A stretch of DNA of 59,470 nucleotides from an uncultured beta proteobacterium (GTDB lineage: Bacteria; Pseudomonadota; Gammaproteobacteria; Burkholderiales; Burkholderiaceae): NCBI GenBank assembly GCA_903900805.1, contig CAIUOP010000018.1, positions 1 to 59,470 on the forward strand. The letters run 5' to 3'. This document shows, piece after piece, positions 45,221 to 54,803 of this stretch. Position numbers and translations under genes: made by a program. How positions within the stretch are numbered: position 1 is the stretch's first letter; each line of letters starts with the position of its first letter. The notes beneath the pieces are model-generated. The model saw only the letters and a program-made list of their open reading frames with translations. It ran no database searches and was not told the DNA's origin.

Positions 45221-46624
45221 TTAAGCTGCTTCAGGTTCGGGGGATGAGTCAGATTTAGGTTTTCTACGACGACGTCGTTTGGTAGGAGAGCCTGCGCTAC
45301 TGCCTAATTCTGTCTTAGCAGTAGTCATCAGAGCTTCTTGTCCGGCCGGATCGGCGGCAATGAAATCCGTCCACCATGTACCAATACTGGGGTTTTGCTC
45401 ACCGGTAGCGCAGCGCAGGAGCATAAAGTCATACCCAGCCCTAAAGCGGGGGGATTCGATGAGGCGGTATGGGTAGCGCCCCACCCGTTTTTCAAAGCGC
45501 GGTTGCATTGACCAGATCTCGCACATATCAGTTTCAAAACGCCGTTGAATCGTCATGCCACTACTTTGGGTCGCGATCGTATCGTCCATGGCGCTATTTA
45601 GCGCAGCAATATTGGAGACCCCTTTAGCAATATTGGCTTTCCAGTTCTTGAGTAGGTCGGGCCACAGTAAAGTGGCAAATAAAAATCCAGCAGAAACACT
45701 TTTGCCTGATTGAATTCGTTGGTCAGTATTAGCTAATGCCAGTTTCACAAAATCATTTGCATCCTTAGAGTCTTCTCCGCTATCCAAAATATGATCTAGC
45801 AATGGCAATAGACCATGGTGCAGTCCCGCATCTCTTAAGCCCTGAATGGCAGCCCAGGAATATCCAGACATAAGTAATTTGAGGATTTCATCAAAGAGTC
45901 TTGCCGATGGTACATCTTGTAAAAGATTGCTGAGCTTGGCAATTGGCGCGCGCGTTGCAGTATCTAAAGTAAAGCCAGTTTTAGCGGCAAAGCGAATTGC
46001 TCGCAGCATACGAATCGGATCTTCACGATAGCGCTTTGTGGGATCACCAATCATGCGCAAGGTTTTCTTTTGCATATCTGCCATCCCACCGTGATAGTCG
46101 AGAACAGTCTCGCTAGATGGGTCGTAATACATTGCGTTGATCGTGAAATCCCTTCTGGCAGCATCTTCACCTTGTGAGCCCCAGACGTTATCGCGCAAAA
46201 TTCGACCACTTTCAGCAACATGGTCGCCGGCGTTATCTAGTAACGCTCTAAAGGTAGAGACTTCAATAATTTCAGGATGGCCTTTGCCAAAGAAAGTGAC
46301 GTGCACAATCTGAAAGCGGCGGCCAATTAGACGCGCTTTACGGAATAGCCTTTGCACTTGATCTGGTGTTGCATTAGTGGCTACATCAAAATCTTTTGGA
46401 CCAATTCCTAAAGCAAGATCACGAACCGCACCACCAACAATAAAGGCCTCAAAACCAGCCTGCTGAAGTGTGTGCGTTACTTTGACAGCATTCTTCGAAA
46501 GAAGATGTGGATCAATGCGGTGTGCTTTTTTGGCAATACGTTTTGGCGCTCCGGTGTTATTCGCTTGCGTATGCTTGACCATAGGGTCACGCCGCAAGAT
46601 GCGTTTGATGAATTTAGTGATCAT
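45221..46624 (-). CDS. pcnB: Poly(A) polymerase PcnB
   Basis: PcnB adds poly(A) tails to RNA 3' ends, marking them for decay. The 467-residue protein has an N-terminal basic extension. The nucleotidyltransferase signature follows, with GGAVRD (64-69) and DFD (78-80) in GIGPKDFDVATNA. RRDFTINAMYYDP and RYREDPIRMLRAIRFAAKTGF follow, and the C-terminus is very basic (KRRRRRKPKSD), a PAP trait. The closely related CCA-adding enzyme is the alternative. The folK-panB context and the basic tail favour PcnB. The start overlaps the HAD gene end by 4 bases. Confidence 0.93.
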   Translation of the reverse strand: MITKFIKRILRRDPMVKHTQANNTGAPKRIAKKAHRIDPHLLSKNAVKVTHTLQQAGFEAFIVGGAVRDLALGIGPKDFDVATNATPDQVQRLFRKARLIGRRFQIVHVTFFGKGHPEIIEVSTFRALLDNAGDHVAESGRILRDNVWGSQGEDAARRDFTINAMYYDPSSETVLDYHGGMADMQKKTLRMIGDPTKRYREDPIRMLRAIRFAAKTGFTLDTATRAPIAKLSNLLQDVPSARLFDEILKLLMSGYSWAAIQGLRDAGLHHGLLPLLDHILDSGEDSKDANDFVKLALANTDQRIQSGKSVSAGFLFATLLWPDLLKNWKANIAKGVSNIAALNSAMDDTIATQSSGMTIQRRFETDMCEIWSMQPRFEKRVGRYPYRLIESPRFRAGYDFMLLRCATGEQNPSIGTWWTDFIAADPAGQEALMTTAKTELGSSAGSPTKRRRRRKPKSDSSPEPEAA

Positions 46625-47301
46625 GCAAACAGTTCAAGAATTGGCCAATTGCGTTTATGGGCCTCATTGCGAAGGCGCTCATCTGGATTGGTGGCAACAG
46701 GATTACTCACTTCCTCTAACAAAGGCAGGTCATTCATAGAGTCGGAGTAGCAATAGCTGCAAGGCATCTGATCGAAAGAGAGGTTTTGGGCTGCTAACCA
46801 AGTATGCAAATTTTGAACCTTGCCTTCCCGAAAATTAGGGATACCTTTTACTTTACCGGTGTAGTTGGCTAAAGGATCATTGTTGATGGTGGCTGGTTCG
46901 GTTGCAATCAGGTGTTCAATACCAAAACTTTCGACAATCGGGCGAGTCACGAAGCTATTAGTTGCAGTGATGACGCAGCAAAGATCCCCGGCATCTTGAT
47001 GGCGTTTTACCAAATCAAGGGCTTGCGGGCGTAGCTGACCAATAATCACTTCTCTCATGAAGGCATCATGCCAGTCTTTGAGTTGGGCCCGTGAATGTTC
47101 GGAAAGTGGCTTTAGGGCAAAGCGAAGGAATTCATGAATATCGAGCTTACCCTCTTTGTATTCCTGATAGAAGCGCTCATTTTGTTTAGCGTAATGCTCG
47201 CCGTCGACTACGCCGGTACGCGCCAAAAATTGCCCCCACTCATAATCGCTATCGCATGGTAGGAGGGTGTAATCTAAATCGAAAAGGGCTAACTGGGTCA
47301 C
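46621..47301 (-). CDS. HAD-IB family phosphatase
   Basis: This 226-residue haloacid-dehalogenase-fold hydrolase resembles phosphoserine phosphatase (SerB-like, HAD subfamily IB). Motif I is LFDLDYTLLP with nucleophile Asp8 and acid Asp10. Motif II lies in CVITATNSFVTRPI, a Lys precedes motif III, and motif III is YCYSDSMNDLPLLE. The substrate is not determined; SerB itself usually shows a different cap. It overlaps pcnB by 4 bases downstream and lies 19 bases after hda. This neighbourhood is conserved in Burkholderiales. Confidence 0.9.
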   Translation of the reverse strand: MTQLALFDLDYTLLPCDSDYEWGQFLARTGVVDGEHYAKQNERFYQEYKEGKLDIHEFLRFALKPLSEHSRAQLKDWHDAFMREVIIGQLRPQALDLVKRHQDAGDLCCVITATNSFVTRPIVESFGIEHLIATEPATINNDPLANYTGKVKGIPNFREGKVQNLHTWLAAQNLSFDQMPCSYCYSDSMNDLPLLEEVSNPVATNPDERLRNEAHKRNWPILELFA

Positions 47302-47320
47302 AAATTAAATATCAAGTAAA

Positions 47321-48076
47321 TTATTTTGGCTGCAAGAGTTCACGCACTAGCGGCAAGGTTACAGCACGTTTTGTTTCTAGTGAATATGCATCTAAAGCAT
47401 CAATCAAGGCCATTAAATTAGGCATATCACGATAAAAACGGTTTATTAACCAAGGCAATACTTCTGGAGATAAAACCAATCCTCGTGCCTTAGCGGCTTG
47501 TTCTAAGGCTTGTATTTTCTCACCATCATCTAAAAGCTGCGTTTGAAAGACTAAACCCCACCCTAGACGAGTCCGCAGGTCTTCACGCAACTCCAGATTA
47601 GCTGGCGCTGCCTTACCAGCCATAAAGATATGGATATTCTTGCTGGCTTGAACACCATTGAGAATACGAAATAGGGCTCCAACGAAGCGCTCATCGAGGG
47701 CATCTACATCATCGACGGTAATAACTGAGGGGGCATCACTTTGCGCTAGGGCGCTCATTTTTTCTTCAAGACGAACCCATGAGATAGGTTCTCTAGGATT
47801 GAGAAAGAAATATTCCATACCAGCACTTTGCGCAGCATTTGTCATTGCTTCAAGCAAATGGGTGCGTCCAGACCCTTCTGGTCCCCACCAATAGATCCAG
47901 CGATGATTTAGTGGATTGCTAGTTTGATTGATAGGATTCTCTTGCCAAGCTTTGCAAAGGCTTTGCAAAGTAGAAATCAATGCCAGGTCTTTACTGGGTA
48001 AGTAATTAGCGAGACTAGCTTTGGGGATATGACTAAGATCTAAAGCAAACTGCCTTGGAAGCGGAGGTGTATTCAT
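47321..48076 (-). CDS. hda: DnaA regulatory inactivator Hda
   Basis: Hda binds the sliding clamp and stimulates ATP hydrolysis by DnaA, preventing re-initiation of replication. The 251-residue DnaA-like AAA+ protein has a clamp-binding type segment QFALDL (9-14) near its N-terminus. The Hda-style P-loop GPEGSGRT (65-72) uses Arg in place of the usual Lys. Walker B is SVITVDDVDALD, and the lid region is near the C-terminus. It lacks a DNA-binding domain IV, which separates it from DnaA. It lies 10 bases after the AI-2E family gene. Confidence 0.94.
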   Translation of the reverse strand: MNTPPLPRQFALDLSHIPKASLANYLPSKDLALISTLQSLCKAWQENPINQTSNPLNHRWIYWWGPEGSGRTHLLEAMTNAAQSAGMEYFFLNPREPISWVRLEEKMSALAQSDAPSVITVDDVDALDERFVGALFRILNGVQASKNIHIFMAGKAAPANLELREDLRTRLGWGLVFQTQLLDDGEKIQALEQAAKARGLVLSPEVLPWLINRFYRDMPNLMALIDALDAYSLETKRAVTLPLVRELLQPK

Positions 48077-48086
48077 TCCTGCAGAA

Positions 48087-49076
48087 TTATTTTTTATACC
48101 AAGAGCTCTGTGTATAAACAGACCAAAGATACTGAACCAATACTAAGGCTACAGCACTAATTGGCAGAGCAAGTAGTATGCCAAAAAAGCCAAAGAGTTT
48201 TCCAAAGAGTAGCAAAGAAAAAAGGACTGCAACTGGATGGAGGCCGATACGCTCACCAACCAAGCGGGGCGTGAGTACGAAGCCTTCTATAAATTGCCCA
48301 AGACCATACAAAGCGAGCACGGCAATGATTTCATATTGAGGACCAAATTGTAGTAAGGCCGACAAAAGGGCCAGTGAAAGTCCCAAGGCAATACCAATAT
48401 AGGGAATCACAATCATGAGTGCAGTAAAGATACCTAAAGCCACCGCTCCTTGGATGCCAATGAGAATTAAACCTACGCTATAGAAGGCGGACATGATGGC
48501 AATCACAATTACCATACCGTTTAAATATTGCGAAAGCAGTCCATCGGCATGCATTGCAAGATGGCGAACTGTTTCTTGGGCGCGCAATGGAACCATCTTC
48601 TTAATAAGCCCAAAGAAGTGCTGCCAGTCAATCAGTAAATAGAACATCACAAAAACAATCAAAACAGAATTTACAAAGCCAGCAATGACGGAGCTGCCAG
48701 ACATGAGTACAGTTTCTAAAGTGCCGGATACGAGGGCATTAGCGTTATCGCTAATATGCGCGGAGATTTTTTGAGAAGCAGCGGTTTTGAGGGCGCCCCA
48801 ATCAAGGTCAATATGAAATTCAGATAATTTGGGGCCGAGCCATGCTTGAGTGTTTGCAATCCATTCTGGCAATTGCGCCTTAATTAAAGGCAGCTCAGTT
48901 TTGAGTAGGCCGATAAAGAGGCCCAAAATGGCAATCATGACACCCAAGCCAAAAACAACGGACAGTAGAGCCGCTAAGGAAGCTGGCAACTGACGTCTCT
49001 CCAGCCACAGAAAAGCGGGCCTGAGGATATAAGCCAGAATGAAAGCAGTCAGAAAAGGGGTAAAAAGTTCAGCCAT
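48087..49076 (-). CDS. AI-2E family (PerM-like) membrane transporter
   Basis: This inner-membrane protein of the AI-2E exporter/PerM family has about seven predicted helices in 329 residues. The family-typical start of the domain (LFTPFLTAFILAYILRPAFLWLE) lies at the very N-terminus. An amphipathic central region and paired C-terminal helices (LIGIQGAVALGIFTALMIVIPYIGIALG, GLGQFIEGFVLTPRLVGERIGLHP) follow. An AGAGGA site 9 bases before ATG 49076 fixes the start. The membrane helix usually preceding LAPxLTPF is absent, because an in-frame stop lies just upstream. Substrate unknown. Confidence 0.9.
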   Translation of the reverse strand: MAELFTPFLTAFILAYILRPAFLWLERRQLPASLAALLSVVFGLGVMIAILGLFIGLLKTELPLIKAQLPEWIANTQAWLGPKLSEFHIDLDWGALKTAASQKISAHISDNANALVSGTLETVLMSGSSVIAGFVNSVLIVFVMFYLLIDWQHFFGLIKKMVPLRAQETVRHLAMHADGLLSQYLNGMVIVIAIMSAFYSVGLILIGIQGAVALGIFTALMIVIPYIGIALGLSLALLSALLQFGPQYEIIAVLALYGLGQFIEGFVLTPRLVGERIGLHPVAVLFSLLLFGKLFGFFGILLALPISAVALVLVQYLWSVYTQSSWYKK

Positions 49077-49148
49077 TACGAGTAATCCTCTAGAATTCAA
49101 TGATTCTACTGATCAAGTGACATTTTTCACTAATATTCCGACTCTGAC

Positions 49149-50201
49149 ATGACCTCATCTACTAATTCCCCTTCAAAAGGCCTTTCTTATCGCGATGCTG
49201 GCGTTGATATCGATGCTGGTGACGACTTAGTCGACCGCATCAAGCCTCTGGCTAAGAAAACGATGCGAGAGGGTGTTTTGGCTGGAATTGGGGGATTTGG
49301 GGCCCTTTTTGAAGTACCTAAGCGCTACAAAGAACCTGTTTTAGTAGCTGGCACTGATGGTGTAGGCACCAAACTTCGCCTCGCCTTTGAGTGGAACCGT
49401 CATGACACCATTGGCCAAGATTTGGTTGCGATGAGTGTGAACGATATTTTGGTCCAAGGTGCAGAGCCTCTCTTTTTCTTGGATTACTTTGCTTGCGGCA
49501 AGCTCACTGTCGATACTGCGGCTACTGTTGTTGGTGGTATTGCTAAGGGCTGTGAATTATCTGGTTGTGCATTAATCGGCGGAGAAACTGCCGAGATGCC
49601 TGGCATGTATCCACCAGGTGAATATGACTTAGCTGGATTTGCAGTTGGTGCAGTTGAAAAATCTAAAATTATTACTGGTAATACGATTGTTCCCGGCGAC
49701 GTTGTATTAGCAATTGGTTCGAGTGGCGCACACTCTAATGGTTACTCTTTAGTGCGCAAAATTATTGAGCGCGCAGGCGCGAAACCAAGCGATGATTTAG
49801 GCGGTAGACCACTGGGTGATGTGGTGATGGCGCCAACTGAGATTTACGTGAAGCCTCTTTTAAAGTTGATTTCTGAAATTAATGTGAAGGGTATGGCTCA
49901 TATCACTGGTGGCGGCCTAGTTGACAACGTACCGCGCGTTCTCCCGGAAAATACCCAAGCAGTTCTGCATCGCGATAGCTGGCAGATGCCTGAGCTCTTC
50001 CGCTGGTTGCAAATGAAGGGTGGCGTTGCCGATGCAGAAATGGTGCGCGTATTTAACTGCGGCATTGGTATGGTGGTAATTGTTTCTCCAGATCAGGCAG
50101 ATGCTGCAATTAAATCATTGACAGCACAAGGCTTGAAGTCATGGGTGGTGGGTGAAGTAGTGGAGCGCCCAAAAGATGCCCCACAAACTATCGTTATCTA
50201 A
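49149..50201 (+). CDS. purM: Phosphoribosylformylglycinamidine cyclo-ligase (AIR synthetase)
   Basis: PurM closes the imidazole ring of AIR from FGAM with ATP in purine synthesis. The 350-residue protein begins [22 protein letters not shown] and shows [47 protein letters not shown] and [16 protein letters not shown]. It is divergent from the AI-2E family gene; a TAATAT at 49131-49136 may be its -10 box. No clear ribosome binding site precedes the ATG. It converges on miaA with a hairpin over its stop. Confidence 0.98.
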   Translation: MTSSTNSPSKGLSYRDAGVDIDAGDDLVDRIKPLAKKTMREGVLAGIGGFGALFEVPKRYKEPVLVAGTDGVGTKLRLAFEWNRHDTIGQDLVAMSVNDILVQGAEPLFFLDYFACGKLTVDTAATVVGGIAKGCELSGCALIGGETAEMPGMYPPGEYDLAGFAVGAVEKSKIITGNTIVPGDVVLAIGSSGAHSNGYSLVRKIIERAGAKPSDDLGGRPLGDVVMAPTEIYVKPLLKLISEINVKGMAHITGGGLVDNVPRVLPENTQAVLHRDSWQMPELFRWLQMKGGVADAEMVRVFNCGIGMVVIVSPDQADAAIKSLTAQGLKSWVVGEVVERPKDAPQTIVI

Positions 50202-50209
50202 GACGATAG
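50188..50209. terminator. Hairpin over the purM stop, between purM and miaA
   Basis: A perfect 7-bp inverted repeat (50188-50194 with 50203-50209, 8-base loop) spans the purM stop codon. It is followed within a few bases by a T-rich stretch that is already the end of miaA. It is a plausible weak terminator for purM. Confidence 0.4.
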
Positions 50210-50212
50210 CGT

Positions 50213-51217
50213 CTATTTCTTTAAAGTACTTTTGCAGTAATCCAGCGCTGCCTTGAGCTCTTCTAGCTTGAAGGGATCAAAGGTTTTTCTGCCTGCAATT
50301 GCGCGCAGCCACGTTAACTGCCTTTTACCTAGCTGCCTAGTGGCTGCCAAGGCTTTATAGCGCATCTGGTCAAAGTCAATTTGATTATCTAAAAATTCCC
50401 ATGCCTGCCGATAACCTACAGAACGAATTGCCGGTAAGTCTGCGTGCAAGTTAGGATTGGCGCGCAAGGCTTTGACTTCGTCCATAAATCCAGTAGATAG
50501 CATTTCATCAAAACGTTTTTCTAGATTGGCATGAAGTTTTGCACGATCACTGGGCTCAAGAGAAACTAAATTGATCCAAGCAGGAATACTTGATCCTTCT
50601 CTACCATCTTCACTGGGTGAGTCAGCCAACAAGACAGACATGGGTTTGCCGGTAATCTCAAATACTTCTAGAGCGCGTTGCACCCGTTGCGAATCATTAG
50701 GCTTTAAGCGTGCTGCAGTTTCTGGATCGATGCTAGAAAGTTTTTCATGCATGGCTGGCCAGCCAATTGTTTTACCTTCCTCATCCAGTCGCGTACGAAT
50801 CTCTGGATTAGCAGGAGGCAATGAAGATAGTCCGTGAGCCCAAGCTCGCCAATACAACATCGTGCCACCAACCACGATAGGAATATTGCCTCTGTTGCGA
50901 ATTTCTTCACAGAGACGTTTTGCATCTTTCGCAAAGCGTGCAGCTGAATAGACCTCGGTGGGCTCCAAGATGTCAATTAAGTGATGGATGACAGATGCCC
51001 GTTCTACTGTTGTAGGTTTTGCGCTGCCAATATCTAAACCGCGATAGACCAATGCTGAATCCATGCTGATAAGTTCGATGGTCAAGCCAATAGAGTTAGC
51101 ATGCTCGGCCAGTAGCATAGCGAGATGGGTTTTGCCTGCACCAGTGGGGCCAACAATACAAAGTACCGGTATGGTCTCTGGAGCATGCATCCGCTGAATG
51201 TAGGGTTCAGTTTGCAT
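50213..51217 (-). CDS. miaA: tRNA dimethylallyltransferase
   Basis: MiaA adds an isopentenyl group to A37 of tRNAs reading codons that start with U. The 334-residue protein has the P-loop GPTGAGKT (23-30), ISMDSALVYRGLDIGSAKPT, VGGTMLYWRAW and the C-terminal TRQLGKRQLTWLR. All the expected motifs are present. It is convergent with purM and divergent from the DedA gene across a 58-base gap. No mutL or hfq neighbour is present, unlike in enterobacteria. Confidence 0.97.
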   Translation of the reverse strand: MQTEPYIQRMHAPETIPVLCIVGPTGAGKTHLAMLLAEHANSIGLTIELISMDSALVYRGLDIGSAKPTTVERASVIHHLIDILEPTEVYSAARFAKDAKRLCEEIRNRGNIPIVVGGTMLYWRAWAHGLSSLPPANPEIRTRLDEEGKTIGWPAMHEKLSSIDPETAARLKPNDSQRVQRALEVFEITGKPMSVLLADSPSEDGREGSSIPAWINLVSLEPSDRAKLHANLEKRFDEMLSTGFMDEVKALRANPNLHADLPAIRSVGYRQAWEFLDNQIDFDQMRYKALAATRQLGKRQLTWLRAIAGRKTFDPFKLEELKAALDYCKSTLKK

Positions 51218-51275
51218 ACCTGATTATAGGAGCCTGTTAATATCCGCATCAAGCCAATATTTGGAGTGCAAGCGG

Positions 51276-51917
51276 ATGGATGCCCTTTTACAACTCAGTG
51301 ATTTATTTCTGCATATTGACCGTCATTTAGATGTAGTTATTGCGCAATATGGTCCTTGGGCTTATGGCTTGCTATTTGCGATCATATTTGCTGAAACAGG
51401 TTTAGTAGTTGCCCCATTTTTGCCAGGTGACTCCCTCCTGTTTATTGCAGGGGCATATTGCGCTACCGAACATTTCAATATCTGGACCCTTTGCATTGGA
51501 TTGTTTATTGCTGCAGTGGCGGGCAATACCGTCAATTACTTCATTGGCCGTTGGATTGGCAAAAGAGTGTTTAGCAGTCAGTCACGCTGGATTGATCAGC
51601 GGGCCCTACTGAAGACCCATGAATTTTATGAGAAGCATGGCGGCAAGACCATTATCTTGGCTCGCTTCTTACCGATTTTTCGGACCTTTGCGCCTTTTAT
51701 TGCGGGTGTATCAGAAATGAACTTCTCGCGTTTTCAGTTTTTTAATATCACTGGTGCCGTGCTGTGGGTATTTGGCCTCGTAATTGCTGGTTACTTTTTT
51801 GGCAATATCCCCATCATTCGTCAAAACTTAAACGTGATCGTTTTGATCGGTGTTGGAGCTGCAGCTGTACCAGTTGTCTTGGCCGCTCTCTATAAAATTT
51901 TTCAACGCAAGCAATAG
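51276..51917 (+). CDS. DedA family (SNARE-associated) inner-membrane protein
   Basis: DedA proteins are inner-membrane proteins linked to lipid-carrier (undecaprenyl phosphate) flipping and membrane homeostasis. The 213-residue protein has several membrane helices. Family motifs are FAETGLVVAPFLPGDSLLFIAGA near residues 40-62, and GNTVNYFIGRWIGKR. ILARFLPIFRTFAPFIAGVSEM carries the conserved arginines. The frame is open from a TTG at 51261, but GGAG (51263-51266) sits 9 bases before the ATG at 51276, which is preferred. Exact substrate unknown. Confidence 0.92.
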   Translation: MDALLQLSDLFLHIDRHLDVVIAQYGPWAYGLLFAIIFAETGLVVAPFLPGDSLLFIAGAYCATEHFNIWTLCIGLFIAAVAGNTVNYFIGRWIGKRVFSSQSRWIDQRALLKTHEFYEKHGGKTIILARFLPIFRTFAPFIAGVSEMNFSRFQFFNITGAVLWVFGLVIAGYFFGNIPIIRQNLNVIVLIGVGAAAVPVVLAALYKIFQRKQ

Positions 51918-51940
51918 CAGTTGCTATTTTTGCTTAAGTT

Positions 51941-52783
51941 TTAATGAAACTTAGCCTGACTCTCTAGGGTGGCAATATGCTCACGGATATCACCAGCATC
52001 TTCTGCTTCTGGCGATTCACTGAGATAGCGATGCATATCTGCTAAGGCAGGGCGTAAATATTCTAGTTGAGCAAAGATCAGTCCACGATCACGAACTTCT
52101 TCAATCGAGTCTGGCAGCAAAATCACTAAACGCTCTTGAACGCCAAGTAGGCGCTCCCACCGCTCATCTTCTGAGTAAATCATTTTGAGGTTGCGCAGGA
52201 AGCGAGACAAGATTTCACGAGGGTTAGAGGCTCGCAGGAAGATATTGAGAGGCAGGCTCAATTCCCCACGGTAGCCCTTGGCATCTAAGTAGGGATCAAG
52301 CATTTCTTGTAGTTGATTTTTGGAAAGCGAGTCACCAGTAAGCGGATCCATGATGACTTCACCTTGTTGCAAGGAGATGCGCATCATGAAGTGATTCGGA
52401 AATGAAACGCCACGAATCTTCAAGCCAATTTGTTGGCCTAACTCCATCATTAGAATAGCTAGTGAAATCGGAATTCCTCGGCGATTCTCAAGTACATAGT
52501 GCAAATAAGAATTTTCTGGAGCATAAAAATCATTTGGGTTTGGTCCAAAGCCTTGCTCGGTATAAAAGAAATTCTTCAGAATTTGCAAACGCTGAATTGG
52601 GGATGTGTCTGAAGTAATCCTTGACTTCAACTTATTGCCCATTTGATCTAATTGATCTAGTACATTTTGAACATCTAAATCCGGATAGGCATGTTGTGCT
52701 ACAGCAATTACTGCCTCAGTTAGCGGTAGGTGTTCGTCTTCAGCAACTAAAGACGTGAAATAGTCGAGTTGTTGTGTTGGCAT
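51941..52783 (-). CDS. SirB1 family protein (transglutaminase-like plus TPR-like)
   Basis: This 280-residue soluble protein of the SirB1/YchA type has a transglutaminase-like N-terminal domain (LENRRGIPISLAILMMELGQQIGLKIRGVSFPNHFMMR). A helical TPR-like C-terminal region (VQERLVILLPDS, LEYLRPALADMHRYL) follows. Its biochemical role is not established. Active-site cysteine of true transglutaminases is not apparent. The frame stays open to 52927 inside murJ, but the ATG at 52783 (MPTQQLDYFTS), 6 bases after the murJ stop, matches the family. It is probably co-transcribed with murJ. Confidence 0.88.
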   Translation of the reverse strand: MPTQQLDYFTSLVAEDEHLPLTEAVIAVAQHAYPDLDVQNVLDQLDQMGNKLKSRITSDTSPIQRLQILKNFFYTEQGFGPNPNDFYAPENSYLHYVLENRRGIPISLAILMMELGQQIGLKIRGVSFPNHFMMRISLQQGEVIMDPLTGDSLSKNQLQEMLDPYLDAKGYRGELSLPLNIFLRASNPREILSRFLRNLKMIYSEDERWERLLGVQERLVILLPDSIEEVRDRGLIFAQLEYLRPALADMHRYLSESPEAEDAGDIREHIATLESQAKFH

Positions 52784-52788
52784 AAGTC

Positions 52789-54342
52789 CTATTTTGCATG
52801 ACGCAAGAATTTTTGCCAGCGAATTCCAACTAGACCAAGGGCGCCAAAGTAAACCAAGGCTGCAGCGGTCAACCATGCTGCCAATAGACCGATGCGAATC
52901 CAAGGCTCTGCCTGCAGGGCGATCCAATTATGGGCGCCAGCAGCATAAAAAAGGACTGCAGAGAAGGGGATCAGGGCCAAAAATAGCTGTCCAAGGTATT
53001 TCGCCCAAGCCGCGCTAGGCAGGGCGCCACGCTGATGAAGGCCAATCCATAGGAGGGCAGCATTGAGGCAGGCGCCAGCGCCGACGGAGAGGGCAAGACC
53101 CGCATGCCCAAGCCAAGGCACAAAAACAAGGTTAGCTAATTGGGTTGCGACAAGAACTAACAAACCAATTTTGACGGGGGTGCGAATATCTTGGCGCGAA
53201 TAAAACCCTGGCGCCAAAATTTTTACCAAAATGAGCCCAATCAGCCCAACCCCATAAGCAGCTAATGCACGTTGTGTCATCAGAACATCAAGCGCGTTAA
53301 ATTTGCCATAGTGATACAACACTGCTGCTAATGGCTCGCCAAAAATAAAGAGTGTAATTGCACAGGGTGCAGCCAACAAGAATGTCAACTGCAATCCCCA
53401 AATGAGTAATTCACCAGCGTGAACTAAGTCATTTTTAGCGTTAGCTTTACTGAGGCTTGGAAGAAGAACAGTGCCTAAAGCTACACCTAATAATGCAGTA
53501 GGAAATTCCATCAAGCGATCGGCATAGGAAAGCCACGAAACGCTCCCTGTTTGTAGGCGTGATGCGATATTGGTGTTGATGATGAGTGAGATTTGTGCAA
53601 CAGAGACTGCGAAGACTGCTGGCCCCATTAATTTCAAAACCCGTTTTGCTTCTGGATTTGAAATGGCAGTTTTAATAGCGCCAGGTAGTAAACCAATCCG
53701 TGGCAAAAGTCCCAAACGAGAAAGCGCAGGAATCTGAATTGCTAATTGCAAGACACCACCCAAGAGCACGCCAATACTTAGCGCGTAGATTGGTTGCTCT
53801 AAATGGGGTGCCAAGAAAAGAGCGCTAGCAATTAAGGCTAGGTTCAATAAAACAGGAGTAAATGCAGGGATTGCAAAGCGCTGGAAAGTGTTGAGAATTC
53901 CCGCTGATAGTGAAACCAAGGAAATCAGGCCAATATAAGGAAACATGATTCGAGTCATGACTACGCTAGCCTCATAGGCTGGTCCACCACTAAATCCCGT
54001 AGCAATGACCAGAATGAGCAAGGGGGCGCCGATTACCCCGAGCAATACCGTGAGTACTAAAGCCCAAAATAAGAGGGTAGCGACGGCATTAACCAGAATT
54101 TGAGCCTGTTTTTGGTCTCCATCCTTGGAGATTTCACCCAAAATCGGTACAAAAGCCTGAGAAAAGGCCCCTTCAGCGAAGAGTCGGCGCAGTAAGTTCG
54201 GTATCCTAAAAGCCACATTAAAGGCATCCGTCCACTCTGAAGCCCCGAAACTACGGGCAATCAGAGTCTCTCTAAGCAGCCCCGTAATACGGGACAGCAT
54301 GGTGAGGGAGCTTACCTTGGCAGCGGCAGAAAGCAGATTCAT
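52789..54342 (-). CDS. murJ: Lipid II flippase MurJ
   Basis: MurJ flips lipid II to the periplasmic side for peptidoglycan synthesis. The 517-residue polytopic protein (about 14 helices, MVF/MOP fold) starts MNLLSAAAKVSSLTMLSRITGLLRETLIARSFG. It contains DAFNVAFRIPNLLRRLFAEGAFSQAFVP, the family signature with functionally important arginines. It is divergent from rpsT across 150 bases, a conserved pairing in many proteobacteria. The SirB1-like gene follows 5 bases after its stop. Confidence 0.97.
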   Translation of the reverse strand: MNLLSAAAKVSSLTMLSRITGLLRETLIARSFGASEWTDAFNVAFRIPNLLRRLFAEGAFSQAFVPILGEISKDGDQKQAQILVNAVATLLFWALVLTVLLGVIGAPLLILVIATGFSGGPAYEASVVMTRIMFPYIGLISLVSLSAGILNTFQRFAIPAFTPVLLNLALIASALFLAPHLEQPIYALSIGVLLGGVLQLAIQIPALSRLGLLPRIGLLPGAIKTAISNPEAKRVLKLMGPAVFAVSVAQISLIINTNIASRLQTGSVSWLSYADRLMEFPTALLGVALGTVLLPSLSKANAKNDLVHAGELLIWGLQLTFLLAAPCAITLFIFGEPLAAVLYHYGKFNALDVLMTQRALAAYGVGLIGLILVKILAPGFYSRQDIRTPVKIGLLVLVATQLANLVFVPWLGHAGLALSVGAGACLNAALLWIGLHQRGALPSAAWAKYLGQLFLALIPFSAVLFYAAGAHNWIALQAEPWIRIGLLAAWLTAAALVYFGALGLVGIRWQKFLRHAK

Positions 54343-54492
54343 GAGCCGATTTTCACCTATTTATGGGTCGACTGGGCTTTTTTGCCCCTTTCAGGTAAAA
54401 TCTTGGGTTTTGGCGAGCTTGCTTATGAATTTGGCAAGACCGTAGGATTTTTAACTAATCAAATTTGTAATTTATAGAGGCAAGGTTTAGAG

Positions 54493-54759
54493 ATGGCTAA
54501 TACAGCACAAGCGCGTAAGCGCGCACGCCAGGCAGTAAAACAGAACGAGCACAACTCCAGTTTGCGTTCAAAGCTCCGTACTTCCATTAAGGCAGTACGT
54601 AAAGCGATCGAAACTGGTGACAAAGCGTCTGCAGCGAAAGTATTTGCAGCAACTCAAGCGACAATCGACAAGATTACTGACAAAAAGATTGCTCACAAAA
54701 ATACTGCATCTCGTCAGAAGTCACGTTTGTCTGCAGCTATTAAGGCGATGGCAGCGTAA
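54493..54759 (+). CDS. rpsT: 30S ribosomal protein S20
   Basis: S20 is a small, very basic helical protein that binds 16S rRNA early in 30S assembly. It is 88 residues and starts [21 protein letters not shown], with the expected long Lys/Arg/Ala-rich helices. GAGGCAAGG lies upstream of the ATG. The 150-base leader region shared with murJ is AT-rich; S20 is autoregulated by translation in E. coli, but no clear structure could be assigned here. A clean terminator follows at 54804-54829. Confidence 0.98.
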   Translation: MANTAQARKRARQAVKQNEHNSSLRSKLRTSIKAVRKAIETGDKASAAKVFAATQATIDKITDKKIAHKNTASRQKSRLSAAIKAMAA

Positions 54760-54803
54760 TACGAAATTAGTTTTAGGCTGGTCGAAGTAAATTTCGATCT
54801 AAG

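Noticed and set aside
52784..52927. Upstream extension of the SirB1-like frame
   Set aside because: It overlaps the end of murJ, is rich in Trp/Arg/Ser and unlike the family. The ATG at 52783 matches the family N-terminus.
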